Shown here piece after piece: positions 48,888 through 57,388 of a stretch of DNA of 64,000 nucleotides (the stretch's first letter is position 1; the number at the start of each line of letters is the position of its first letter). Source of the DNA: Frigidibacter sp037095735 (GTDB lineage: Bacteria > Pseudomonadota > Alphaproteobacteria > Rhodobacterales > Rhodobacteraceae). Both the position numbers and the translations under genes were made by a program. Below the pieces are notes generated by a model that had not been told where the DNA came from, ran no database searches, and saw only the letters and a program-made list of their open reading frames with translations. The DNA lies in contig NZ_JBAWKD010000001.1 in the NCBI RefSeq assembly GCF_037095735.1, positions 310,001-374,000 on the forward strand. The letters run 5' to 3'.

Positions 48888-50044
48888 CTCAGTCCCAGCT
48901 CCCTTGCAATGATGCCGCGCAGGATCTCGCGGGTGCCCCCGCGCAGCGAGAAGCTCGGCGCGCCCAGGATCGCCGTCGCCAGCGCGCCCTCGATCTCGGA
49001 TCCGGTTTCCGAGGGCCGCAGGTCCAGAAGCCGGCGCGCCACCTCGGGCACCTCCTGTTCGAATTCGGTGCCCAGATCCTTCATCATCGGCGCCAGCGCG
49101 CCGGTCGGCAGCCCCGCCGCCAGCCGGCGGTTGATCGCCAGCGACAGCGCCCGCGTCGCGTCGAGCCGCGCGGCCAGACGGCCGATCTCGGCCGCCGCCA
49201 GCCGGTCGGGCATCGGCCCGACCGCATGCACCAGCATCGCCAGCAGACCGAAGCTCGACAGGATCCGGTCCGGACCGCTGCGCTCGAAGGCCAGTTCCTC
49301 GTTCACCAGCCGCCAGCCGTCGCCCTCGGCCCCCAGAAGGTTCGCCTGCGGCACGAAGGCCGCGTCGAAGGTGATCTCGTTCAGCTCCTCCTCGCCGCGC
49401 AGATCGCGCAGCGGACGCACGGTGATGCCCTCGCTCCGCATCGGCACCACCAGCTGCGACAGGCCGGCGTAGCGGTCCTCGCCGCGCGGGGCCGTGCGCA
49501 CCAGCGCGATTACGTAATCCGCGTGCTGGGCATTCGTCGTCCAGATCTTGCGCCCCGTGACCCGGTAGCCGCCCGCGACCGGCTCGGCCCGGCTACGGAT
49601 CGACGACAGGTCCGATCCCGAATCCGGCTCGCTCATGCCGATGCCGATAGTGCAGTCGCCGGCGGCGATGCGCGGCAGCACCTCGGCCTGCAGCGCCGCC
49701 GTGCCGTTCCTGAGGATCTGCGGACCACTCTGGCGGTCGGCGATCCAATGCGCGCCCTGCGGGGCGCCAGCGGCCAGAAGCTCTTCGCAGACGACGTAGC
49801 GTTCGAACGGATCGCGCTCATGCCCGCCGAAGCGGCGCGGCCAGGTCATGCCGATGTAGCCCTGCGCGGCGCAGGCGCGCGAGAACTCCCGGCTGAAGGT
49901 GGTCCAGGTCTGCCGGCCAGGCCGGATCAGGCCGTCGCGGGTGGCCCGGGCCACGAAGTCGCGCACCTCGGCCCGCAGCGCCGCCTCGTCGATGCGGGGA
50001 CCCGGCGGCGCATCCAGATCGGGAAACAGGGACAGCCGGCTCAT
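48884..50044 (-). CDS. Acyl-CoA dehydrogenase
   Basis: Flavoprotein of 386 residues, full-length ACAD. N-terminal helical domain (AEVRDFVARATRDGLIR), middle domain with FAD/substrate contacts GIGMSEPDSGSDLSSIRSRAEPVAGGYRVTGRKIWTTNAQHADYVIALVRT, and a helical C-domain with GGTREILRGIIARELGL at the end. The catalytic base cannot be placed with certainty. The start is ATG 50044; the longer frame is antisense to nothing known but lacks family similarity. It heads the leftward operon with the short ACAD and enoyl-CoA hydratase, 64 bp after the IclR gene. Confidence 0.9.
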   Translation of the reverse strand: MSRLSLFPDLDAPPGPRIDEAALRAEVRDFVARATRDGLIRPGRQTWTTFSREFSRACAAQGYIGMTWPRRFGGHERDPFERYVVCEELLAAGAPQGAHWIADRQSGPQILRNGTAALQAEVLPRIAAGDCTIGIGMSEPDSGSDLSSIRSRAEPVAGGYRVTGRKIWTTNAQHADYVIALVRTAPRGEDRYAGLSQLVVPMRSEGITVRPLRDLRGEEELNEITFDAAFVPQANLLGAEGDGWRLVNEELAFERSGPDRILSSFGLLAMLVHAVGPMPDRLAAAEIGRLAARLDATRALSLAINRRLAAGLPTGALAPMMKDLGTEFEQEVPEVARRLLDLRPSETGSEIEGALATAILGAPSFSLRGGTREILRGIIARELGLR

Positions 50045-50108
50045 GCCCGCCCCCCGATCCCGCCGAAACGCCATCCGCCACCGGGGCCGCAGCCCCGCGG
50101 GCCGCCGG

Positions 50109-50879
50109 TCAGAGCCGGTGCAGCTGCGGCACGTTCCGCGCCAGATACTCCTCGCCCATGTGGCGCCCGATGGTCGCATGCATCTGCGCCGCGATCTCGC
50201 CCACGCGCGGCAAGACCCGGAACAGCGGCCCCGCCACCGTCACCGAGAAGGGCTTGCCCCCCAGCGGCAGCGGCACCGAGACCCCGCCGAGATCCTGGCT
50301 GAAGGCCGAGGCGCTTTCGAACCAGCCCCGCGCCAGCGAGGTCCGGATCCGCGCCTCGACCTCCTCGATGCTCATCGGGCTGCCCGAGCCATAGCGCTCG
50401 AAGACCGCGCGCCGCAGGATCGCCGCCTGCTGCGCGGCGCCCATCTGGCACATGATCGCCTGCCCCGAGGCGGTGCCGTGCAGCGGCACCCGCCGTCCGG
50501 GCTCGGCCATGTAGCGCACGGCAAGCTTCGACTGGATCACCGACATCAGGATCGCGTGCTGCCCCGAGGGCGCGGCGATCCAGATCGTCTCGGCCGTCAG
50601 CTGCGCGAGATCGCGGGTCAGGGCCAGAGCGGCCTCGGGCAGCGGCTCCGCGCTCGCGATCTCCTGTGCCAAGGCCAGCCACCGCGGCGAGGGATAGAAG
50701 CCGCCCCGCGGCTTCGGCTCGTACAGGAAACCGCGCTCGGCGAGGGTCTGGATCAGGTTGAAGCAGCTCGAGCGCGGCCAGCCGAAATGCTCCGAAAGCT
50801 CGGCCAGGCTCGCCGGCCGCTGCTCGCGGGCGAAGTATTCCAGGATGTCGAGCACGTTCGCCGCCTGCTTGACGATCAT
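50109..50879 (-). CDS. IclR-family transcriptional regulator
   Basis: A 256-residue regulator with an N-terminal winged helix (VLDILEYFAREQRPASLAELSEHFGWPRSSCFNLIQTLAERGFLY) and a C-terminal IclR effector domain (about residues 75-250; RRVPLHGTASGQAIMCQM, FSQDLGGVSVPLPLGG and FSVTVAGPLFRV). ATG 50879 starts at the domain edge. It is transcribed divergently from the CaiB gene and lies upstream of the acyl-CoA dehydrogenase genes on its own strand. The twin operators in the spacer are its probable sites. The ligand is likely an organic acid or CoA ester of the pathway. Confidence 0.93.
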   Translation of the reverse strand: MIVKQAANVLDILEYFAREQRPASLAELSEHFGWPRSSCFNLIQTLAERGFLYEPKPRGGFYPSPRWLALAQEIASAEPLPEAALALTRDLAQLTAETIWIAAPSGQHAILMSVIQSKLAVRYMAEPGRRVPLHGTASGQAIMCQMGAAQQAAILRRAVFERYGSGSPMSIEEVEARIRTSLARGWFESASAFSQDLGGVSVPLPLGGKPFSVTVAGPLFRVLPRVGEIAAQMHATIGRHMGEEYLARNVPQLHRL

Positions 50880-50940
50880 CTGCCCCTCCGCCGCGTTCGG
50901 TTGTCCCTGAACAACAGGCTACAGCGTCCCGGGGGCGAAT

Positions 50941-50956
50941 GTCCATATATGTGAAC
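50941..50956. promoter_or_regulatory. IclR operator candidate O1
   Basis: GTCCATATATGTGAAC, a near-palindrome, lies 62 bp before the IclR start. It matches the reverse complement of O2 at 15 of 16 positions. It is distinctly A+T-rich in a GC-rich setting. Confidence 0.6.
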
Positions 50957-50994
50957 ATGAAAGACATGGATTCGTCCTCCCAAACGATTCCCTG

Positions 50995-51025
50995 TTGACT
51001 GGTCGCACGAATCCCGCAGTATGTC
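50995..51025 (+). promoter_or_regulatory. Candidate promoter for the CaiB-TRAP operon
   Basis: TTGACT (50995-51000) is followed after 19 bp by TATGTC (51020-51025); AGTATG at 17 bp is an alternative -10. A start near 51032 would place O2 (51044-51059) just downstream, a position suited to repression. Confidence 0.4.
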
Positions 51026-51043
51026 CATCAATACGGATCGATA

Positions 51044-51059
51044 GTTCATATATATGGAC
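51044..51059. promoter_or_regulatory. IclR operator candidate O2
   Basis: GTTCATATATATGGAC, 49 bp before the CaiB start and inverted relative to O1. The two centres are 103 bp apart, about ten helical turns, which would allow a looped complex. An ATG at 51054 lies within this site and is not a credible start codon. Confidence 0.6.
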
Positions 51060-51107
51060 AACCGCAGGGAGGCGGGATCGGGCCGTTCCAAGGGAGGAGA
51101 CAGCCGC

Positions 51108-52328
51108 ATGGGACCGCTCGCCGGGCTCCGGATCGTCGACATGTCTTCCGTGCTGATGGGGCCCTACGCGACCCAGATGCTCGGGGATTTCGGCGCGGAC
51201 GTGATCAAGGTCGAAAGCCCGGACGGAGATCTCGTGCGCAAGATCGGACCGGGGCGGGATCCCTCGATGGGGCCGCTGTTCCTGAACGCCAACCGCTCCA
51301 AGCGCTCGATCACGCTCGACCTGAAGACCGAGGGCGGGCGGCGGGCGCTGCTGAAGCTGTGCGAGACCGCCGACGTGCTGGTCTACAACGTCCGCGCCAA
51401 GGCCATGGCCCGGCTCGGCCTGTCCTATGACGAGGTCGCGGCGGTCAATCCGCGCATCATCTATGCCGGCATGGTGGGCTATGCGCAGAACGGGCCCTAT
51501 GCGGCACGCCCGGCCTATGACGACCTGATCCAGGGCGCGGCGACGATCCCGTTCCTGTTCGCCAAGGTCAACGACGGCAAGCCGCGCTACGTGCCCTCGG
51601 CCATCGCCGACCGGGTGGTGGGGCTGGTCTCGGTCTCGGCGATCCTCGCCTCGGTGATCGAGCGCGACCGCTCGGGCAAGGGCCAGCGCGTCGACGTGCC
51701 GATGTTCGAAACCATGGTCAGCTTCGTTCTGGGCGACCACATGGGCGGGCTGACCTTCGACCCGCCGCTCGATCACGGCGGCTATGTCCGCCAGCTCTCG
51801 GCCGACCGCCGCCCGTACCAGACCAAGGACGGCTTCATCTGCGCGCTGGTCTACAACGATGGCCACTGGCGGCGCTTCTTCGCCGCGATCGGCCGGCCCG
51901 ACATGCCCGAGGCCGACCCCCGCTTCCGCGACTTCGTTTCGCGCATGCGCCATATCGACGAGGTTTACGGCGAGCTGTCGCGGATCTTCCTGACCCGCAC
52001 CACCGCCGACTGGATGGCGCTTCTGGAAGACGCCGACGTGCCGGCGATGCCGATGTACGACTTCGAGGGCGTGCTGGCCGACCCGCATCTGGTGGCCACC
52101 GGCTTCTTCCAGATGCACGAGCACCCCACCGAGGGCCGCATCCGCCAGATGGCGGTGCCCGCGCAATGGTCGCGCACGCCGGCCGTGCCAGAACGGCTCG
52201 CCCCGCGGCAGGGCGAGCACGGGGTCGAGATCCTGCGCGACGCGGGGCTCGGCGAGGACGAGATCGAGGAGCTTGCGCGCGGCGGCGCGCTGGGGCTCGC
52301 GGCAGAAACCGCGCCGGCCAAGGTGTGA
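51108..52328 (+). CDS. Class III CoA-transferase (CaiB/BaiF family)
   Basis: A 406-residue family III CoA-transferase: it would activate an acid by transferring CoA, typically from succinyl-CoA. LAGLRIVDMSSVLMGPYATQMLGDFGADVIKVESPDGD is the family start, with the catalytic Asp expected near YDDLIQGAAT (in ARPAYDDLIQGAA). RSKRSITLDLKTEGGRRALLKL and GQRVDVPMFETMVSFVLGDHM are also typical. ATG 51108 has GGGAGGAG about 9 bp upstream; ATG 51054 falls in an operator. It is the first gene of the long rightward operon. Confidence 0.9.
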   Translation: MGPLAGLRIVDMSSVLMGPYATQMLGDFGADVIKVESPDGDLVRKIGPGRDPSMGPLFLNANRSKRSITLDLKTEGGRRALLKLCETADVLVYNVRAKAMARLGLSYDEVAAVNPRIIYAGMVGYAQNGPYAARPAYDDLIQGAATIPFLFAKVNDGKPRYVPSAIADRVVGLVSVSAILASVIERDRSGKGQRVDVPMFETMVSFVLGDHMGGLTFDPPLDHGGYVRQLSADRRPYQTKDGFICALVYNDGHWRRFFAAIGRPDMPEADPRFRDFVSRMRHIDEVYGELSRIFLTRTTADWMALLEDADVPAMPMYDFEGVLADPHLVATGFFQMHEHPTEGRIRQMAVPAQWSRTPAVPERLAPRQGEHGVEILRDAGLGEDEIEELARGGALGLAAETAPAKV

Positions 52329-52372
52329 CGGCGCCCGGCCACGGCCCGGCGGCCGGCTGAAGGAGAGAACGG

Positions 52373-53539
52373 ATGGATTTCACGCTGAGCGAGGACCAGG
52401 AAGCGATCCGCAGCGCGGTGGCCGCGGTCTGCGCGCGCTTCGGGGACGACTACTGGCTCGACCGGGATCACACGGGCGAGTTCCCGCACGACTTCTACGA
52501 CGCGCTGGCGACCGAGGGCTGGCTGGGGATCTGCACCGCCGAGGCCTACGGCGGCTCGGGCCTCGGGATCACCGAAGCCGCGATCATGATGCGCACGATT
52601 GCCGAATCCGGGGCTGGCATGACCGGCGCCTCGGCGGTGCACATCAACATCTTCGGACTGAACCCCGTCGCCGTCTTCGGCACCGAGGATCAGAAGCAGC
52701 GTATGATCCGGCCCATGGCCGAGGGACGCGAGAAGGCGTGTTTCGCGGTGACGGAGCCCAATACCGGGCTCAACACCACGCAGCTGAAGCTGCGCGCGGT
52801 GCGCGACGGCAACGGCTGGCTGGTGAACGGCCAGAAGGTCTGGATCTCGACCGCGCAGGAGGCCGACCGGATCCTGCTTCTGGCGCGCACCACCCCGCTT
52901 GAGGAGGTCACCAAGCCGACCCACGGCCTCAGCCTGTTCTACGCCCCCTTCGACCGCGAGCGCATCAAGGTGCGCGAGATCGAGAAGATGGGCCGCAAGG
53001 CGGTGGATTCGAACGAGCTGTTCTTCGAGGATTTCCGCATCTCGCCCGACGACCTGATCGGCGAGGAGGGACGCGGCTTCGACTACATCCTGCACGGCAT
53101 GAACCCCGAGCGGGTGCTGATCGCGGCCGAGGCGGTGGGCCTGGGCATGCTCGCGGTCGCCCGCGCCGCGCGCTACGCGAACGAGCGCATCGTCTTCAAC
53201 CGGCCGATCGGCAAGAACCAGGCGATCCAGCACCCGCTGGCGAAATGCTGGGCCGAGCTTGAGGCGGCCTGGATGATGGTGCTGGCCGCGGCCACGGCCT
53301 ACGACACGGGCAAGCCCGCCGGGGCCGGCGCCAATGCCGCGAAATATCTGGCCGGCGAAGCGGCGTTCAACGCCTGCCAGACCGCGATCATGGCCCATGG
53401 CGGCTTCGGCTATGCCAAGGAATACCACGTCGAGCGCTACCTGCGCGAGGTGTTCATCCCGCGCATCGCCCCGATCTCACCCCAGCTCTGCTTGTCGTAT
53501 CTGGCTGAAAGAGTTCTGGGCCTGCCGAAATCCTACTGA
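52373..53539 (+). CDS. Acyl-CoA dehydrogenase
   Basis: Full-length ACAD of 388 residues. FTLSEDQEAIRSAVAAVCARFGDDYW opens the helical domain; ACFAVTEPNTGLNTTQLKLRAVRDGNGWLVNGQKVWISTAQEADRILLLART is the FAD-binding middle domain; RIVFNRPIGKNQAIQHPLAKCWAELEAAWMMV and MAHGGFGYAKEYHVERYLREVFIPRIAPIS close it, with Glu residues in the GYAKEYHVERYLRE block. It sits right after the CoA-transferase (44 bp), so the sequence is activation then dehydrogenation. Electrons would go to ETF. Substrate chain not readable. Confidence 0.92.
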   Translation: MDFTLSEDQEAIRSAVAAVCARFGDDYWLDRDHTGEFPHDFYDALATEGWLGICTAEAYGGSGLGITEAAIMMRTIAESGAGMTGASAVHINIFGLNPVAVFGTEDQKQRMIRPMAEGREKACFAVTEPNTGLNTTQLKLRAVRDGNGWLVNGQKVWISTAQEADRILLLARTTPLEEVTKPTHGLSLFYAPFDRERIKVREIEKMGRKAVDSNELFFEDFRISPDDLIGEEGRGFDYILHGMNPERVLIAAEAVGLGMLAVARAARYANERIVFNRPIGKNQAIQHPLAKCWAELEAAWMMVLAAATAYDTGKPAGAGANAAKYLAGEAAFNACQTAIMAHGGFGYAKEYHVERYLREVFIPRIAPISPQLCLSYLAERVLGLPKSY

Positions 53540-53582
53540 CCGTTTCCGCCGCGACGCTGAAACGCCTTTGGGAGGGGGCAGG

Positions 53583-54854
53583 ATGCGAAGCCGAACCGAA
53601 CCGATCGATCCCGCGGGGCTGGACCTCGCGCCCTGGCTCTACGCCGGCGACCGGGTCCTCGTGGCCCAGGCCTCGGGCGAGCCGGCGACGCTGGTCGCGG
53701 CCGCGCGCGCCCTGGCCGAGACGCGGCCGCTGACCTTCATCGTCGGCATGCTGATCACCCGCGGCTACGCCCCCGCGCCGGCACCGGCCCGCTTCGAAAG
53801 CTATGGCCGGCTCGGGCGCGCCGCGGCGCTGCCCGACGACCGGACACGGGTCCTGCGCCAGCCCTATTCCGCTTGGACCGCCGCGCTGTCGAATGGCGGC
53901 CATCGCGCCGATGTGGTGATGGTGCAGCTGTCGCCCGCCGACGCCCTTGGCCGCCACCATCTGGGCATGGGCGACCTGGTGATGATCGACGCCGCCCGCC
54001 GCGCCCGGCTGGTGCTGGCCGAGATCAATCCCGACACGCCGCGCACGCCCGGCACGCTCTGGCCCGCCGACCTGCCGATCCACCTGAAGGTCGCGGCCGC
54101 GGCAGCGCCGCCGGCACCGGCCGACCAGCCGGCGGGCGAGACGGAACGCGCGATCGCCGCCCATGTCGCCGCCGAGGTGCCCGAGGCGGCGGTCCTGCAG
54201 TTCGGCATCGGCCGACTGCCGCGCGCCATCGCCGAGGCGCTGTCCGGGCATCGCGATCTGGGCCTGCATTCCGGCGTGATCTCGGACGAGGTCGCGCGGC
54301 TGATCACCTGCGGCGCGCTGACCGGCGCCCGCAAGGAGTTCGACGCCGGACGCGCCGTCGCCTCGACCGTGATCGGCGGCGCCGGACTGCGCGGGCTGCT
54401 GGACGGCCCCGCACCGGCCGAGGTCCAGAGCACCGCCCGCACCCATGCCGCCGCGGTGATCGCCGGGCTCGCGCGCTTCACCGCGATCAACTCGGCCGTC
54501 GAGATCGACCTCGCCGGCCGCGTCAACCTCGAGCTTGCGGCCGGGCGCGAGATCGGCGGACTGGGCGGGCAGCCCGATTTCACCCGCGGCGCGCTGGCCG
54601 CCCCGGGCGGAAGGGCCATCGTCGCCCTGCCCGCGACCACCGGCGACGGCAGATCGCGCATCGTGGCCCGCGTCGCGCGCGAAAGTCTCGGCCCCGGGGC
54701 CGCCGACCGGGCCGTGACCCAGCATGGCGTCGCCCATCTGCGCGGCCAGCCGCCGGCCGAGCGGGCCCGCCGCCTGATCGCGATCGCCGCCCCAGAGCAC
54801 CGCGAGGCGCTCGCCCGCGCCTGGCACGATCACGAAAGGGCCGCCCATGTCTGA
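53583..54854 (+). CDS. Acetyl-CoA hydrolase/transferase family protein (class I CoA-transferase)
   Basis: A 423-residue member of the Cat1/4-hydroxybutyrate CoA-transferase family, which includes itaconate CoA-transferase (RipA). LQFGIGRLPRAIAEALSGHRDLGLHSGVISDE is the central CoA-binding block and the catalytic Glu is expected in INSAVEIDLAGRVNLE. GGLGGQPDFTRGALAAPGGRAIVALPATT is also family-typical. ATG 53583 has GGGAGGGGG 6-14 bp upstream. Its stop overlaps the next start by 8 bp. It is a second, independent CoA-activating enzyme in the operon. Confidence 0.85.
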   Translation: MRSRTEPIDPAGLDLAPWLYAGDRVLVAQASGEPATLVAAARALAETRPLTFIVGMLITRGYAPAPAPARFESYGRLGRAAALPDDRTRVLRQPYSAWTAALSNGGHRADVVMVQLSPADALGRHHLGMGDLVMIDAARRARLVLAEINPDTPRTPGTLWPADLPIHLKVAAAAAPPAPADQPAGETERAIAAHVAAEVPEAAVLQFGIGRLPRAIAEALSGHRDLGLHSGVISDEVARLITCGALTGARKEFDAGRAVASTVIGGAGLRGLLDGPAPAEVQSTARTHAAAVIAGLARFTAINSAVEIDLAGRVNLELAAGREIGGLGGQPDFTRGALAAPGGRAIVALPATTGDGRSRIVARVARESLGPGAADRAVTQHGVAHLRGQPPAERARRLIAIAAPEHREALARAWHDHERAAHV

Positions 54855-56028
54855 GCCCATGTCTGAGTCCCTGCCCCGCACCGGCCCGCTCGCCGGCCTG
54901 AAGGTGATCGAGATGGCCGGCATCGGCCCCTGCCCCTTTGCCGCGATGGTGCTGGCCGATCTGGGGGCCGAGGTGCTGCGCATCGACCGCGCCGCGCCCC
55001 CCGGCCTTGGCATCGAACGGCCCGAGGCCTTCGACTACGTGCTGCGCGGGCGCAGCGCGGTGGCGCTCGACCTCAAGACACCCGAAGCGGTGGCGGCGGT
55101 GCTCGACCTCGTCGCTGGGGCCGATGCGCTGATCGAGGGATTCCGTCCCGGGGTGATGGAGCGTCTCGGCCTTGGCCCCGCGCCCTGCCTCGCGCGCAAT
55201 CCCGCGCTTGTCTACGGCCGTGTCACCGGCTGGGGACAGGACGGGCCGATGGCGCCGCGCGCCGGGCACGACCTTGGCTATCTCGCGCTGTCGGGCATCC
55301 TGTCGATGATCGGTCCCGAAGGCGGCGCGCCGGTGCCGCCGCTGAACCTGCTGGCCGATTATGCCGGCGGCAGCCTGATGCTGGTGATCGGCCTGCTGTC
55401 GGCGCTGACCGCGGCGCGCGCCGGGGCCGGCGGACAGGTCGTCGATGCCGCGATGCTCGACGGGCTGGCGCTGCTTGGCACGCCGATGGCCGGCCTGCGC
55501 GCCGCAGGCCTGCACGACGGCCCGCGGGGCACCAACCTTCTGGACGGCGGCCTGCCGGAATATGCCTGCTACCCCTGCCGCGACGGCGGCTGGCTTGCCG
55601 TCGCCGCACTCGAGCCGAAGTTCCGCGATCTCGCGCTGGCGGGCTTCGGCCTTGTCCCCGCCGACTGGCCGATCGACCGCAGTCCCACCGGCCGCGCCCG
55701 GCTGCGCGCCGCGCTGGGCGCGGCCATCGCCACCCGCGACCGCGACGACTGGGCGCGGCTCTTCGCCGGCACCGACGCCTGCGTCACCCCGGTGCTGAGC
55801 CCCGAGGAAGCCCCGCACCACCCGCAGCTTGCCGCCCGCGCGACCCACGCCCCGGTCGCCGGCCACCTGCAACCCGCCCCGGCGCCGCGCTTCTCGGCCA
55901 CGCCCCCTGCCCCGCCCGCGCCCTTCCGGCGTGAGGGACCCGAAGCGCTGGCCCGCTGGGGCCTCGACCCCGACCGCATCGAGAGGCTCGCCGGGACCGG
56001 CGCGCTCGTCTTCCCCGAACCCGTCTGA
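54847..56028 (+). CDS. CaiB/BaiF-type protein, alpha-methylacyl-CoA racemase-like
   Basis: A 393-residue family III member. The acid/base pair of alpha-methylacyl-CoA racemases is recognisable: His in RAGHDLGYLALSGILSMIG and Asp in LNLLADYAGGSLMLVIGLL. The N-terminal LAGLKVIEMAGIGPCPFAAMVLADLGAEVLRID is typical. That favours epimerisation at C-2 of a 2-methyl-branched acyl-CoA over CoA transfer. ATG 54847 overlaps the preceding gene by 8 bp. A methyl-branched intermediate would explain the need for a racemase. Confidence 0.82.
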   Translation: MSEPMSESLPRTGPLAGLKVIEMAGIGPCPFAAMVLADLGAEVLRIDRAAPPGLGIERPEAFDYVLRGRSAVALDLKTPEAVAAVLDLVAGADALIEGFRPGVMERLGLGPAPCLARNPALVYGRVTGWGQDGPMAPRAGHDLGYLALSGILSMIGPEGGAPVPPLNLLADYAGGSLMLVIGLLSALTAARAGAGGQVVDAAMLDGLALLGTPMAGLRAAGLHDGPRGTNLLDGGLPEYACYPCRDGGWLAVAALEPKFRDLALAGFGLVPADWPIDRSPTGRARLRAALGAAIATRDRDDWARLFAGTDACVTPVLSPEEAPHHPQLAARATHAPVAGHLQPAPAPRFSATPPAPPAPFRREGPEALARWGLDPDRIERLAGTGALVFPEPV

Positions 56029-56037
56029 GGATTGCCC

Positions 56038-56490
56038 ATGCCCGGCCTCTACTTCGAAGACCTCACGCCCGAACGCCACTTCCGCCACCCGCTGACGCGG
56101 ACGGTGAGCGAGGCCGACAACACCTGGTTCAGCCTGATGACGCTGAACCCGCAGCCGCTGCACATCGACGCGCATTTTTCGGCCGGGACCGAGTGGGGCA
56201 AGCCGCTCTTCAACTCGCTGATGACGCTGGGGATCATGATCGGCATGTCGGTGCAGGACACCACGCTCGGCACGACCGTCGGCAATCTGGGCATGAGCGA
56301 CGTGCGCTTCCCCAAGCCGGTGTTCCATGGCGACACCCTGCGATCCGAAACGCGTGTCGTCTCGGCGCGCGAAAGCAGGTCGCGCGGCGATGTCGGGATC
56401 ATCGAGTTCGAACACAGCTGCTTCAACCAGAACGACGAGCTGGTGGCGACCTGCCGGCGCGCGGCGATGATGCGCAAGGCGCCGCAGTGA
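56038..56490 (+). CDS. MaoC-family hydratase
   Basis: Hot-dog-fold hydratase of 150 residues. The hydratase-2 active-site segment is DNTWFSLMTLNPQPLHIDAHFS, with Asp/His as catalytic pair; GNLGMSDVRFPKPVFHGDTLRSETRVVSARESRSR follows. It resembles itaconyl/mesaconyl-CoA-type hydratases (Ich, Meh) in size and motif spacing. ATG 56038 has TGAGGA upstream. Its stop overlaps the CitE start (TGATG), the same MaoC-CitE order as in itaconate degradation (ich-ccl / ripB-ripC). Confidence 0.88.
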   Translation: MPGLYFEDLTPERHFRHPLTRTVSEADNTWFSLMTLNPQPLHIDAHFSAGTEWGKPLFNSLMTLGIMIGMSVQDTTLGTTVGNLGMSDVRFPKPVFHGDTLRSETRVVSARESRSRGDVGIIEFEHSCFNQNDELVATCRRAAMMRKAPQ

Positions 56491-57350
56491 TGCGCTCGAT
56501 GCTCTTCGTTCCCGCCGACAGCGCGCGCAAGTTCGCCAAGGCCCGCGGCAGCGATGCCGATGCGCTGATCCTCGATCTGGAAGACAGCGTCGCGGCCGAG
56601 GCGAAGGACGGCGCGCGCGCGACGCTGGCCGAGATGCTCGCCGCCCCGCGCGATGGCGGCCCCCAGATCTGGGTGCGGGTCAACGCGCTCGACACCGGGC
56701 GCAGCGCCGGCGATCTGGCGGCGGCGATGCCGGGCCGTCCCGCGGGGATCGTGCTGCCGAAATGCGAGGGTGCCGGCGACCTGCGCCGGCTGTCCCACAT
56801 GCTCGATGCGCTCGAGGCCGCCCATGGCATCGCCGAGGGCGCGACCGGCATCGTCTCGGTCGCGACCGAGACCGGGGCGGCGGTGCTCAACCTCGCCGGT
56901 CATCGCGGCGCCACGCCGCGGCTGCGGGGGATGATGTGGGGGGCCGAGGATCTGGCCGCCGATCTGGGCGCCACCACCAACAGCGACGGCACGGGCTTCT
57001 CCGAGCCGTTCCGGCTGGCGCGCAACCTGTGCCTGATGGCGGCGGCGGCGGCGGGGGTCGCGGCGATCGACACCGTGGCCACGCGGATCGACGATCTCGA
57101 CCATGTCGAGGCCGAGGCCCGTGCCGCGCGGCGCGACGGCTTCGCCGCCAAGGCGGTGATCCACCCCAGCCACATCGCTCCGGTGAACCGCGCCTTCACG
57201 CCCACGCCGGACGAGCGCGCCTGGGCCGAGGCCGTGATCGCCGCCTTCGCGGCCGCGCCCGCCTCGGGCGTGGTGAAGATCGACGGTCGGATGATCGACA
57301 AGCCGCATGAACGCGCCGCACGCCGGATCCTCGGCGCGGGCGCCCACTGA
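56490..57350 (+). CDS. HpcH/HpaI (CitE)-family acyl-CoA lyase
   Basis: A 286-residue C-C lyase of the CitE group, acting on 3-hydroxyacyl-CoA thioesters such as citramalyl- or malyl-CoA. SMLFVPADSARKFAKARGSDADALILDLEDSVA carries the Mg2+ and substrate-binding residues; LPKCEGAGDLRRLSHML, VATETGAAVLNL, MMWGAEDLAADLGA and AKAVIHPSHIAPVNRAF are the other family blocks. Its stop-start overlap with MaoC indicates a hydration-cleavage pair. Expected products: acetyl- or propionyl-CoA with pyruvate or glyoxylate. Confidence 0.9.
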   Translation: MRSMLFVPADSARKFAKARGSDADALILDLEDSVAAEAKDGARATLAEMLAAPRDGGPQIWVRVNALDTGRSAGDLAAAMPGRPAGIVLPKCEGAGDLRRLSHMLDALEAAHGIAEGATGIVSVATETGAAVLNLAGHRGATPRLRGMMWGAEDLAADLGATTNSDGTGFSEPFRLARNLCLMAAAAAGVAAIDTVATRIDDLDHVEAEARAARRDGFAAKAVIHPSHIAPVNRAFTPTPDERAWAEAVIAAFAAAPASGVVKIDGRMIDKPHERAARRILGAGAH

Positions 57351-57388
57351 GGCCCAACGAGGGGCCCGGGGCCCGAAGGGAGGACAAG

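Noticed and set aside
51054..51107. ATG 51054 as the start of the CaiB gene
   Set aside because: It lies inside the O2 operator-like site and lacks a ribosome site; ATG 51108 has GGGAGGAG at good spacing and starts at the family N-terminus.
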